In this document: positions 1 to 7,892 of the stretch, in pieces
Layout of the letters: each line of letters starts with the position of its first letter
How positions within the stretch are numbered: the stretch's first letter is position 1
The notes under the pieces: generated by a model
What the model saw: the letters and a program-made list of their open reading frames with translations, nothing else
What the model was told of the DNA's origin: nothing
Databases searched by the model: none
Source of the DNA: a virus
DNA length: 39,021 bases
Virus record (IMG/VR): IMGVR_UViG_3300028573_000033
Location: 1 to 39,021 of that record
Reading direction: 5' to 3' (one strand)
Position numbers and translations under genes: made by a program

Positions 1-70
1 ATGGAGGGTCGGAGCGGTCCATGTTGCCCGGATTGTTATTGAGGTAACCGCGCGTCGTCTTGGGGTCCAT
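1..70 (-). CDS. Putative cell-wall hydrolase or virion protein, N-terminus only (cut by left edge)
   Basis: Only the first 23 codons are present; the gene runs off the left edge. It begins at an ATG preceded in frame by the stop of the upstream membrane-protein gene, so this is the first possible ATG. The visible protein reads MDPKTTRGYLNNNPGNMD and then RSDPP. The RG-x-x-NNNPGN segment is a recurrent motif in phage endolysin-like and virion-associated proteins. A position just after two membrane-protein genes, one of them holin-like, fits a lysis role. No catalytic domain is visible, so the function is inference. I see no clear ribosome binding site. Confidence 0.45.
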   Translation of the reverse strand, partial: MDPKTTRGYLNNNPGNMDRSDPP

Positions 71-103
71 GCCGCGAATTATGGCGCAATCTGGCCGTGT
101 AGG

Positions 104-460
104 CTACTGCGGCGCGACTATGCTCTGAAGGACGCGCCGCGCTCCATGCCGGAGATTCGGAGACTGACGCTTCCTCTGTTCCCGGCAGGCCAGCCATAGC
201 TGGATGTAGAGGATGTTGTTGGCGATCAGCATCAGGGGAAGGGCCACACAACCTAGTGCATTGTAGAGCGGGATGAAGGCCATCGGGATATGAGCCAGCC
301 ACGCGAAGGTCCGGGCAGCCCGTCCGATCCCCGTGACAGGAGCGGTAAGCATCGACAGCCAAACCATGTTTTTGATGGCGAGCAGCCAGCAGGGAATCCA
401 CCATCCCCACCCAGCGTCGTTGATGACGCTCCAGAGCCATTCGTTGAAGTGCCCATTCAT
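104..460 (-). CDS. Small membrane protein of the lysis region
   Basis: 118 residues of unknown family. Hydrophobic stretches lie at roughly residues 16-40 (WGWWIPCWLLAIKNMVWLSM) and 55-90 (containing MAFIPLYNALGCVALPLMLI), with a basic tail (REQRKRQ), which suggests two or three membrane passes. It starts at an ATGA overlap with the stop of the upstream holin-like gene, so the two are translationally coupled. The neighbours suggest a role in lysis, for example as a second holin or antiholin, but no motif proves this. It could equally be a membrane moron. Confidence 0.7.
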   Translation of the reverse strand: MNGHFNEWLWSVINDAGWGWWIPCWLLAIKNMVWLSMLTAPVTGIGRAARTFAWLAHIPMAFIPLYNALGCVALPLMLIANNILYIQLWLACREQRKRQSPNLRHGARRVLQSIVAPQ

Positions 461-813
461 GGCTTGTCCCTTCCAGGGATCAGGCTCTTGGCCCTGTTCA
501 GCAGTTCTTCGGCGAGCTCGCCGTCTTTCTCTCCCAGCTTGTCGGAAAACTTCATGGCAATCTTGAACAGCGACACCGCGCAGAATCCGGCAGCAACGCC
601 TAGAGCCGGGACCACCTGATCCCAGCGGTATCCCAAGTTACTAACCCACGGATAGAAGATCAGTACAAGCATCGTCGCCGCCGAACATGAAATGAACACG
701 GCAGCACCAGTAGAACGCTTGATGAAGCCCACAAGTGCCGCCACCAGAACGGCAATCAGTATGGTCGCCCCAAGGTCGTCCAAATGTGCGGAAAGCCACT
801 CCCGGAGATTCAT
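457..813 (-). CDS. Holin-like three-helix membrane protein
   Basis: 118 residues if started at the inner ATG (MNLREWLSAHL), which has GGGA upstream; a longer in-frame start 15 codons earlier has no ribosome binding site. Three hydrophobic segments are visible: about residues 15-30 (ATILIAVLVAALVGFI), 37-55 (AVFISCSAATMLVLIFYPWV) and 67-88 (VVPALGVAAGFCAVSLF). They are followed by a charged tail with several Lys and Glu. This size and topology match three-helix holins. The gene comes straight after the tail-fibre block and before a second membrane protein and a putative wall hydrolase, as in a lysis cassette. The family assignment is inference from topology and context. Confidence 0.6.
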   Translation of the reverse strand: MNLREWLSAHLDDLGATILIAVLVAALVGFIKRSTGAAVFISCSAATMLVLIFYPWVSNLGYRWDQVVPALGVAAGFCAVSLFKIAMKFSDKLGEKDGELAEELLNRAKSLIPGRDKP

Positions 814-841
814 TTCATCATCCCATGTTCTTGCACGGATA

Positions 842-850
842 ATGATAACA
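842..850 (-). promoter_or_regulatory. Candidate extended -10 promoter for the lysis genes
   Basis: On the minus strand the sequence reads TGTTATCAT, that is TG-N followed by TATCAT, which matches five of six bases of the -10 consensus with the extended TG. It lies about 29 bases upstream of the holin-like start, in the roughly 100-base gap after the fibre block. No good -35 box is visible. This is a pattern match only. Confidence 0.25.
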
Positions 851-915
851 CACTCCATTTATGCTGCATTCGCATATCTAGGTGAACACCACCGCGCTAC
901 CGATGAGAAAGGTTC

Positions 916-1401
916 TCACGGCATGCCGTAGATGTTGATCGACCCGGCGACGATGTTCGTGCTCGTCGACCACAGAAGTCGCACCCCGTTGCGCGCGACG
1001 GCGCGATCGACGCGCCCGCCCATCTGCTGCAGGCCCGATGCCGAGCCGTCCCGTCCGCCGTTGATGTTGAGCGTCGACTTGCGGGTCGCATTGAAGCTGT
1101 TGAGGATCAGCATGCCCGACGTCGCGGTCGATGTCGGGATGGCCGACGCCATGACGATGGCGCTCTGGTTGGTCAGGGCAACGCCCCACCGAACGTAATT
1201 TCCGCTGCTGCTCACCCAGCTTGCGCCGTTGTCCTCCGTCACCTGCACCCAGAGATCCGGTGTCCCGGAGCTGTGCTGCACGTCCTCAATCTCGATCATA
1301 ATCCGGTTGTTGAGTCCGAGGTTCGTGAAGTCGACCTCAGCCACGCCGGACGCGTAGGTCCATGTCTGGATCGGCGGACCCCAGCCCCAGTTAATTGCCA
1401 A
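916..1401 (-). CDS. Stand-alone fibre C-terminal beta-domain protein
   Basis: 161 residues starting at TTG. I chose TTG because GGAGG lies five bases before it (AAGGAGGCGACA), inside the end of the tailspike gene, and the earlier in-frame ATG has no such site. The protein is clearly related to the last ~150 residues of the upstream tailspike: IEIEDVQHSSG against IEIEGVQHNSG, TEDNGASW against STDNGDTW, INGGRDGSASG against INGGQDGAATG, and ends GSINIYGMP against GAVRVYGKQ. It is therefore a free-standing copy of a fibre-tip or receptor-binding domain. It may assemble with the spike as an accessory tip or decoy subunit, which is inference. Confidence 0.75.
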   Translation of the reverse strand: MAINWGWGPPIQTWTYASGVAEVDFTNLGLNNRIMIEIEDVQHSSGTPDLWVQVTEDNGASWVSSSGNYVRWGVALTNQSAIVMASAIPTSTATSGMLILNSFNATRKSTLNINGGRDGSASGLQQMGGRVDRAVARNGVRLLWSTSTNIVAGSINIYGMP

Positions 1402-4309
1402 TGTCGCCTCCTTGCTTGCCGTAGACGCGGACAGCGCCACCCGTGATCTGTCCCGCGCCCGGAATTATTCGCACGGCGTTGTGCTTCTGTGGAACGACCG
1501 CATAACCGTTGGCGTTTTGCGCGCCCGTGGCCGCCCCATCCTGGCCGCCGTTGATCCACACTTCCGTCCGCTGCGCCGAAAGATTGAAGTTCGTGATCTG
1601 AATAAGTCCTGAGAGAGAGAGCCCGGCAACGATGGACCCGCAGAAGATCAGCTTGCTCGCGTTCGTCGTGCCGATGCGCTGGTAGTCAGACGTGCTCGCT
1701 AGCCATGTATCGCCGTTGTCCGTCGAGAACTCGATTCCCCAATTCTGACCGGAGCCGGAATTGTGCTGGACGCCCTCGATTTCGATCAACAGCTCCTCAT
1801 AGGAATCAAGAGATGTGATCGTGATGGCAGAAACATAGGCGGCACTGGATAGAATGGGGCCGTACTCGAACAGCAGATTGTTCGTGATCGACGACGACGA
1901 CAACGGCGGCACATCAAGGATGTCCAGTGCCGGTTGATTCGGAATGCCGCCAGCATTGCCAATCACGTAATCGGTATTTGTGCCGAAATCCTGACGCGGG
2001 AATTGCGATCCCTCATCTCGCACGAAATGCACGATGGTCCCGTCAGCCTGACCAATGCTCACGCTGCCATCGGCCTGCGTCTGCGCGCCGATCGACAGGC
2101 CGATGATGCCTGTTGCAAGGTCCGGATCGCTATATTCAAACGTCAGGTGGTGAAACTCATTGCCGGTCGCCGTATGGGGATCGCCGTTGAAGCGGACCGA
2201 GGCCGCAGGACCGCCCCATGTAACGGCACCATTGATGATGGAACCATCCGCCACGATGGTGAACTGCGTGTCATTCAGGACTGTGATCGGATAGTACGGC
2301 AGGACATTGGAGCGACGGATGATGATGCCATTGCCGTTGGTCAGATTGATGAACCCAGCCTTCGCGCCCGTCGTCTCCCCGTGTGGCCCATCGCAGGTAA
2401 TCGTGACGATGTTGCTGCTGGTCGTGCCAGAGCATGGGTCGGTGATGAGGTCGACCCGATTGTTGCTGGTGCCCCCGAAGACCTCAGTGTTCTTAAATGT
2501 CGTATCGATGAAGCGGCCCCGGAAGATGACGCCCTTATCGCCCTCGAACTTCACCGGAATTGAGAGGCCGACAGTGGTCAAATTGTCGATGCGCGTGTTG
2601 GTCGCCGTTGCAGCCGTGTGAATGCCAACGCCGCCGCCGCCATTGGGCGCGCTGAGATTGAGCGTTCCAATCGTCAGGCCGTCGCCGAGCGCCGTCACCA
2701 TGCCCCGACAGGAACCCGTGGTCATTCCTACTGGATCTGGGCTGAGATCGGTAACGAACATATTCTTGAAGATCGCATTCACGCCGCCAATGCCGTCGGC
2801 GTTCGCTCCGGTGCCGCCGCGCTGGCGCGGACCATTGCGACCGTAGATCATGCTTTCGGCCCACAGCGTATCCACGACCCAGCCGATTCCGCGGAGATCC
2901 AGCGGCACGTCGCCCACGGAAATCTCCGGCGCAAAAGCGACCGCGCTCGATCCGCCGATGCCGCCCGTCCCCGACGCTGTCTGAGGATTCACAGAGAGCG
3001 TTACCAAGCCACCGCTCGTGTCGAAAACGGGCCAAGACCCATTCGGATCGATGCCGTTGCCGGACGTCGCAGAGCTGATCGTCACCACATCGCCCGGCGT
3101 CATCTTGTTGCCAAGAAGGTCCGTCGAAATCGTGACGCGATTACTATTAATCGTGGTGGTGATCGCATTCGTCGGCAGCGCAATCGTCGGCCGCAGGTTG
3201 GTGCCCTGATCGCCCATTGCCCACCAACGCAAATCCATCTGGTTGGCGAAGATGACCTCGTTCAGGTTTTCGCGGTTCTTCACGTCGATCAGATCGGAGT
3301 CCGACCACGCCATCTCGATGCGACCGATGCGGAGGCGCTGCTTGAAGTTGTGGCCCCCGAACTGCATGAAGTAACCCGCAGCGCCGGCACCGCCGAAATC
3401 ATCGAGCCACATCGAGATCGGCACGCCGTTGTCGGTATTCCCTCCGAACGCAGCGAGCGAGCCGCCCACGCCGTACCGTTGGCGAGCTCGATTGCCGAGC
3501 AACCTCATGCCTTGGATGCGGACTTCGCTGACGTCGCGATTGTTGATCGATGTCGCCACGCCCGTGGCCAGTACGTTATGGAACTTCTTGCCGGACGGCT
3601 GGAGGGAAGTATCCGCCAGCACGATGGTGGTGTTGTAGCCGCCGTGGCCGATCAGGCTGCAGTTGCCCGGAAAGTAAAGGGGTTTGCTCTGCGCCCAGAG
3701 GCATCCAGCCGGCAGCCAGATCGTTCCGGGACCAACCGTAAGCACTTCTTCCGTGAACGCATTGAACGGCGCCGCCGCATCGATCGGCGTGCCCTGAACG
3801 TACAGGTGCCCCTTGGTGTAAAAGCAACCAGCGACGAATGTTGAGCCGACGATCTCAAAGCAGAACGGATTGTTGTTGCCGAGTGGATCCTGTCCCGCCG
3901 CCAGCGTCCATGTGCCCGCCGCAGGATGCTCGCCGCGGGTCACCCCATTCATGCCGCCATCGACCCGGACCTCAATCGGCCCCGCCGTCACGGTGGTCGG
4001 CGGAATGATGTCGAGCCATGCCGTCCAGGTGCTCTTGCCGAACGTCTGATAAAGGCCGTAGTCCGTCCGGATGGTGTACATCTGCGCACTGGTGAGCAGT
4101 CCAGATGTCAGGTTGGCGTAGGCCCCGATGAAAATAGCGTGGCCAACCGGCCATATGGCTGGCGGCGGCGGGATGGGCGCCGGCACCAGAGCAACGATCT
4201 GATCCGTCGTAATCCGGACCGAGACGCCCGCCTGCACGGCCTCCAATTGCTCGGAACCGTTCAGCGCCGTTGCGGCGGGGAGCTGCGGAATCTGGATTAC
4301 ATTAGCCAC
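1391..4309 (-). CDS. Tailspike, beta-helix type, with C-terminal beta-sandwich domain
   Basis: 972 residues, starting at GTG and overlapping the previous stop by eight bases. The N-terminus (ANVIQIPQLPAATALNGSEQ) resembles phage spike head-binding segments that end in VSVRITTDQIVAL. The middle, about residues 150-780, is rich in short beta-strand repeats with Asn and Gly turns (for example SEVRIQGMRLLGNRARQRYG and NTRIDNLTTVGL), as in pectate-lyase-like right-handed beta-helices that bind or cut host polysaccharide. The final ~150 residues form a separate domain also encoded alone by the next gene. Catalytic residues cannot be assigned by eye. The role is inferred to be host glycan recognition or degradation. 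Confidence 0.8.
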   Translation of the reverse strand: MANVIQIPQLPAATALNGSEQLEAVQAGVSVRITTDQIVALVPAPIPPPPAIWPVGHAIFIGAYANLTSGLLTSAQMYTIRTDYGLYQTFGKSTWTAWLDIIPPTTVTAGPIEVRVDGGMNGVTRGEHPAAGTWTLAAGQDPLGNNNPFCFEIVGSTFVAGCFYTKGHLYVQGTPIDAAAPFNAFTEEVLTVGPGTIWLPAGCLWAQSKPLYFPGNCSLIGHGGYNTTIVLADTSLQPSGKKFHNVLATGVATSINNRDVSEVRIQGMRLLGNRARQRYGVGGSLAAFGGNTDNGVPISMWLDDFGGAGAAGYFMQFGGHNFKQRLRIGRIEMAWSDSDLIDVKNRENLNEVIFANQMDLRWWAMGDQGTNLRPTIALPTNAITTTINSNRVTISTDLLGNKMTPGDVVTISSATSGNGIDPNGSWPVFDTSGGLVTLSVNPQTASGTGGIGGSSAVAFAPEISVGDVPLDLRGIGWVVDTLWAESMIYGRNGPRQRGGTGANADGIGGVNAIFKNMFVTDLSPDPVGMTTGSCRGMVTALGDGLTIGTLNLSAPNGGGGVGIHTAATATNTRIDNLTTVGLSIPVKFEGDKGVIFRGRFIDTTFKNTEVFGGTSNNRVDLITDPCSGTTSSNIVTITCDGPHGETTGAKAGFINLTNGNGIIIRRSNVLPYYPITVLNDTQFTIVADGSIINGAVTWGGPAASVRFNGDPHTATGNEFHHLTFEYSDPDLATGIIGLSIGAQTQADGSVSIGQADGTIVHFVRDEGSQFPRQDFGTNTDYVIGNAGGIPNQPALDILDVPPLSSSSITNNLLFEYGPILSSAAYVSAITITSLDSYEELLIEIEGVQHNSGSGQNWGIEFSTDNGDTWLASTSDYQRIGTTNASKLIFCGSIVAGLSLSGLIQITNFNLSAQRTEVWINGGQDGAATGAQNANGYAVVPQKHNAVRIIPGAGQITGGAVRVYGKQGGDIGN

Positions 4310-5837
4310 GGCAACCGATCCTCAATGTTCCAGCGGCAAACGTGCTGGCGCTGGGCGCGAACCGGATAGCATTCACCTGCGCTGCGGGAGCGAACATGAT
4401 CGTGCGCGGTCCAGCGGTCGAGACGTTCGGGGTCGAATTGGGATTGCCCGTCGTGCTTTCGCCGCCGAATGCTCTTACATATCCGCCGCGCAATCCGGTG
4501 ATCCACTCGGTCAGGTAAACGGCCGACGTCGTCAGTGCCGAAGCCGTTACGTTGATGCGCGAAGCGCTGGTGTAAGTACTCCCGTTGTTGGTCGAAAAGA
4601 GAATGTTCAGATCGGCAGTGCTGGTCGTGATCGTGACGCCATCGACGTAAATCAGCACGTCTTCGCAAGACAAACTGGTGAAGGAAACCGTCGAGCCTGA
4701 CGCTGCAGAACTCGACCAGACATAGCTCGCTTGGTTCCCGGTCAGGCCAGCAATGGGCAGGCCGGTCGCGTTGGTAAGCGTGAGCGAAGAAGGAGTTCCG
4801 CCCGCCCCGTTGAACAGCACCGGAGCGCCCGCGCTTCCTACGTTAGCGGCAAGCGCCGTAGCAACGCCCGTGCCCAGGCCAGTTATCGATCCTACTGCTG
4901 GTGTTGCCGTAACGTTGGCTGCGGCAGTAATTAGGCCCTTGGCGTTTACCGTAAACGTGCCGACCTGTGTCGCCGAGCCGAATGAACCAACATTGCTGTT
5001 GACCGTCGCCAGCGTCGTGCCAAGCGCGCCCGCGCTGGTCGTAACATCGCCGGTCAGCGCCGGAAATTGGCTTGCTTGCAACGTCCCTGTAAGGCCGGTC
5101 GTCGGCAAGCCTGTAAGGTTAGTTGCCGTGCCACCCGATGGAGTGCCAAGAGCGCCACCGTTCACGACAAAGGCTCCGGCGGCGCCCGCATTCACGCCCA
5201 GGGCGGTCGCCACGCCGGTTCCCAGGCCGGAGACGCCGCTGCCGATCGGGAGGCCCGTCGCATTGGTCAGCGTCGCGGATGTCGGCGTTCCCAATGCTGG
5301 GGTGCCGGTGCTCTTGAGCAGCTTGCCGGTCGTGCCATCGAACGTCGCCACCAAATTGTCTGTCGACGATGCTGGGCCGACGACGTTGCCGGTGCCTGCA
5401 GAGATGTTGTTGCACAAGAAACCCGAACTTGTCGTCCATCCCAACGCATTGGTCGCGCCACTGCATGACGGCACCGCAATGGCCTGGGGCGTCGTCGTGC
5501 CGGACGTCGCATTGCCCATCAGCGTATTGGCCGCGATCTGCGCCATGGCCGTCAGGCTGAGATTGCCCCCAAGCGTCACTGCGCCAGTGGTCGCCGAATT
5601 CGGCGTCAGCCCCGTCAAGCCGGCCGAGAAGGTCGAAACGCCGCTTGAGCCGCTGCTGCAGGGCGCATTGTTGAGCAGCATGCCGCTGATAGGATCCGCA
5701 TTGCCGATCGTCAGACAATTGCCCGCCGTACCTCCCTGGACGGGAGTACCCCCGATGCGAAGCACGGTCTGCTGCGCATCGACCGGCCACGCCAGAAAAG
5801 CGCTGACAATTGCCGCAAAAAGGGAGAGGCGACGCAT
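4302..5837 (-). CDS. Tail-fibre-like repeat protein with an N-terminal signal peptide
   Basis: 511 residues from the ATG of MRRLSLFAAIVSAFLAWP, preceded by AAAGGACGG. The first ~21 residues look like a Sec signal peptide: basic start, hydrophobic core, and Ala-x-Ala-like cleavage at VDAQ. The body is low-complexity Gly/Thr/Ala sequence with about three copies of a fibre-type repeat (LGTPTSATLTNATGLP, LGTPSGGTATNLTGLP, GTPSSLTLTNATGLP), known from many phage fibres. The last ~140 residues (DVLIYVDGV, FSTNNGSTY, ending GTLRIGCRG) appear distantly related to the C-terminal domain of the spike that follows. A signal peptide is odd for a virion fibre; export or chance hydrophobicity are the alternatives. 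Confidence 0.75.
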   Translation of the reverse strand: MRRLSLFAAIVSAFLAWPVDAQQTVLRIGGTPVQGGTAGNCLTIGNADPISGMLLNNAPCSSGSSGVSTFSAGLTGLTPNSATTGAVTLGGNLSLTAMAQIAANTLMGNATSGTTTPQAIAVPSCSGATNALGWTTSSGFLCNNISAGTGNVVGPASSTDNLVATFDGTTGKLLKSTGTPALGTPTSATLTNATGLPIGSGVSGLGTGVATALGVNAGAAGAFVVNGGALGTPSGGTATNLTGLPTTGLTGTLQASQFPALTGDVTTSAGALGTTLATVNSNVGSFGSATQVGTFTVNAKGLITAAANVTATPAVGSITGLGTGVATALAANVGSAGAPVLFNGAGGTPSSLTLTNATGLPIAGLTGNQASYVWSSSAASGSTVSFTSLSCEDVLIYVDGVTITTSTADLNILFSTNNGSTYTSASRINVTASALTTSAVYLTEWITGLRGGYVRAFGGESTTGNPNSTPNVSTAGPRTIMFAPAAQVNAIRFAPSASTFAAGTLRIGCRG

Positions 5838-5854
5838 TGCCAAACGTCCGTCCT

Positions 5855-6325
5855 TTACTGCGGAATAAGGATCTGGCCGGTGAACGAGAACCGGAAGGTC
5901 TCGTCGGCGCCCGGTGCCGTCGGATTGCCGGCGCTGTCCCATCCGTAGATGCGGACGGTGCCGTCGTCATTGCCGTGCGGATTGAGCGTGTAGGTGAACC
6001 GCGCCGTGACCGGCGGCACCAGCGGGCTCTGTCCATCAGGATGCTGGTAGGACTGCGTGAAGCTGTCGATGACGTTGGTGAACGGCGTCGCCACGTCGAT
6101 ATAGACCGGGCCAGTCGGCGGTGAGGTCGCAGCCGGAAACGTGCCGCCCGTGTGCGACAGCACTTGATAGCCCGGAATGCCGTCCTGCGAACGAACGCCC
6201 GTGGTGGCGTCCAGCGAATCATGGACCCTGATGAGAAGATTGGTGAGATCGTCACGCACAGCCTGCGATGCGCGCTTGCCGGTGTAGTGATTGAGGAAAT
6301 CTTCCAGATACGGATAGTCGCTCAC
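5855..6325 (-). CDS. Hypothetical structural-region protein
   Basis: 156 residues starting at GTG with AAGGAG nine bases upstream. I do not recognise the family. The N-terminal ~40 residues look helical (SDYPYLEDFLNHYTGKRAS), while the rest looks like a beta-rich domain (PVYIDVATPF, ARFTYTL, DGTVRIYGWD, ETFRFSFTGQ). It lies between a LamG-like protein and a fibre, so a fibre-associated or minor virion role is likely. No catalytic motif, signal peptide or membrane segment is visible. Confidence 0.75.
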   Translation of the reverse strand: MSDYPYLEDFLNHYTGKRASQAVRDDLTNLLIRVHDSLDATTGVRSQDGIPGYQVLSHTGGTFPAATSPPTGPVYIDVATPFTNVIDSFTQSYQHPDGQSPLVPPVTARFTYTLNPHGNDDGTVRIYGWDSAGNPTAPGADETFRFSFTGQILIPQ

Positions 6326-6336
6326 TTCAATTCTCC

Positions 6337-7137
6337 TTAGTCGCTCGGGCTCGATGATGCGTTGGTCAGTGTGCCGGTCGTCGTGAACGAGCCGCCGCTT
6401 CCTTGATTGGTGGCGAAGGTTGTCGCGTCGCCGGAAAACAGAATGGCGCTCGCAGGGAAGCCCGTCGGATTGACTGGCTTGCCGGTGGCCGAGATGAACA
6501 AGCGACGGGTGGCCTCGGGAATGGCTCCACCGCCATCGAGCAACGAGACATTCGGCGCGACCCAGAGGTCAGCCATGTCGCCCGTCAGCCAATTGGCTGA
6601 CGCCTCGCCACCCACGTTGAAAGGCAGGCCGTTAGACAAGATGTCAATCGAAACATCCGAGGAAAAGGTCCCCGTCACATCGACATCATTGGCATAGATT
6701 TTTGCCTTGTAGGCATTGTCGACGGAGAGGTTGAACGAGCCGATAATGTTCACCCATCCAGCAGAAAAGGGGTTCGGAACATCCAGTTCAAGTCCCGTCA
6801 TGCCATCGCTCACAATAGTAGTACCCGCCGGAACGCCTCCAGAGATATTCACGGCACTGGCAGACGACTCGGCACCAACTACAAAAATCGCGTTGAGGGC
6901 ATCCGGCGCCCCAGCCGGTATCTTCACCCAATAGGAAAAGGAGAAAACGGGGCTGTCGATCGAGGCGAGAGCCGCGTTACGAAGGAACGTCGCGCCGTTG
7001 AAATGCACCGCAGGCGCGACGTAGGGCGGTGGACCACCGCCGGACGGAAGACTGAGCCCGCTCCCCGCCGACAGACCGCCGCCAACCGACAGGCCGCCTC
7101 CAAGGGAGAAGCCCGAAGGACGACGGAACGACGACAT
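6337..7137 (-). CDS. LamG/concanavalin-like virion protein
   Basis: 266 residues from ATG; the start overlaps the upstream stop as TAATG, which makes it preferable to the longer in-frame start. The first ~40 residues are Gly/Ser repeats (LGGGLSVGGGLSAGSGLSL), a flexible linker or anchor. Next comes a concanavalin/LamG-like jelly-roll pattern: VHFNGATFLRNAAL, FSFSYWVKIPAG, WVNIIGSFNLS, YKAKIYANDVDVTG and MADLWVAPN. Such domains usually bind carbohydrate and are common on phage capsid or tail surfaces. Encoded in the capsid/fibre module, it is likely a host-adhesion or decoration protein; the ligand is unknown. Confidence 0.7.
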   Translation of the reverse strand: MSSFRRPSGFSLGGGLSVGGGLSAGSGLSLPSGGGPPPYVAPAVHFNGATFLRNAALASIDSPVFSFSYWVKIPAGAPDALNAIFVVGAESSASAVNISGGVPAGTTIVSDGMTGLELDVPNPFSAGWVNIIGSFNLSVDNAYKAKIYANDVDVTGTFSSDVSIDILSNGLPFNVGGEASANWLTGDMADLWVAPNVSLLDGGGAIPEATRRLFISATGKPVNPTGFPASAILFSGDATTFATNQGSGGSFTTTGTLTNASSSPSD

Positions 7138-7478
7138 TAGTTCGCGCCGCTTTGCAGGAACGTCGCCTTGACCGTCCCGTCCCCGCTGTTCTTCAGGATG
7201 CGCGCATAGGTCGGCGCAAACAGGAAATTGCTCTGGATGGCGCCCGTGGCCCCGACCGCAGCCGTGTCGCTGCTGTTCACCCAAGTCACGCTGTTGACAG
7301 CGACCGGGTTCGTCGGGGAATTCGGATCATCCAGCGTCGACTGGATCGTGTAGTTGACCGTCCCGCTCACATCGCACTGGATGGAGATATAGGACGGACC
7401 CCAATCATCGAAGCGCACCCAAGAAGAGGTAGCATTGTCTGCCGCATTCGGACCAACGGATACAGTGATGGGACGCAT
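7137..7478 (-). CDS. Small beta-rich structural protein
   Basis: 113 residues; ATG with AAGGAG a few bases upstream. The family is not recognised by name. The sequence (ITVSVGPNAADNATSSW, YISIQCDVSGTVNYTI, ending YARILKNSGDGTVKATFLQ) resembles small beta-sandwich proteins found near phage capsid genes. It is coupled to the downstream LamG-like gene by TAATG. It is probably a minor capsid or decoration component; no enzymatic motif is seen. Confidence 0.75.
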   Translation of the reverse strand: MRPITVSVGPNAADNATSSWVRFDDWGPSYISIQCDVSGTVNYTIQSTLDDPNSPTNPVAVNSVTWVNSSDTAAVGATGAIQSNFLFAPTYARILKNSGDGTVKATFLQSGAN

Positions 7479-7526
7479 GCGGGCTCCTTCTTGCGCTTCA
7501 AACTCCCTGCTGAAGGGACACCAAGG

Positions 7527-7883
7527 CTAGTCGATCTCGTATTGATTTTTTGGGGCGTCCTTGGGGTGCGTGCCGCGATGAGCCGAACTCAGCGGGTGCG
7601 AGTCGCTGCCCGCCCGCCCGCCCGCCTTGCGCGGCTTGCGACCGGCGTGGTGATGCGGCTTCTTGCCGTGCAGCTTGCCCAGGTGATGGACCATGCCGCC
7701 CTTGTTCTTCTTCGTGCGGCCGCCGTGCTTGCGCTCCTCGCCTTCCTTGTTGACGTTGGAGTCCGCCGTATAGCGCATCGGCTTGTCAGTCTCGTCCTTC
7801 TCCCAGGTATCGTCGCCCTTGGACGCCGACTCCATCTTGCCGCCAGCGGCCTTGTGCTTCCGAGAATGCTTGTGGCCCTTCAT
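7527..7883 (-). CDS. Highly basic GG-motif protein
   Basis: 118 residues, ATG with AGGAGGG ten bases upstream. It is extremely rich in Lys, His, Arg and Gly and has no predicted hydrophobic core. It carries HKAAGGKM, KHGGRTKKNKGGM and RKAGGR, the same Gly-Gly-[Arg/Lys] signature seen in four other proteins of this window. The charge suggests DNA binding or condensation within the head, or an unstructured virion component. It lies between two structural genes in the capsid module. Function unknown. Confidence 0.7.
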   Translation of the reverse strand: MKGHKHSRKHKAAGGKMESASKGDDTWEKDETDKPMRYTADSNVNKEGEERKHGGRTKKNKGGMVHHLGKLHGKKPHHHAGRKPRKAGGRAGSDSHPLSSAHRGTHPKDAPKNQYEID

Positions 7884-7892
7884 GGTGCCCTC

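Noticed and set aside
904-918. Inverted repeat TGAGAA-AGG-TTCTCA at the stop of the stand-alone domain gene, considered as a terminator
   Set aside because: Six pairs with a three-base loop but no U-tract on the minus strand; too weak to call.
2618-3844. A 408-codon ORF on the plus strand inside the tailspike gene
   Set aside because: Its product is an Arg/His/Ala-rich antisense shadow of a GC-rich gene, with no motif or ribosome binding site. The minus-strand frame encodes a clear beta-helix protein.
4753-5868. A 371-codon plus-strand ORF opposite the signal-peptide fibre
   Set aside because: Val/Pro/Ala repeats mirror the fibre repeats in antisense; all real neighbours are on the minus strand.
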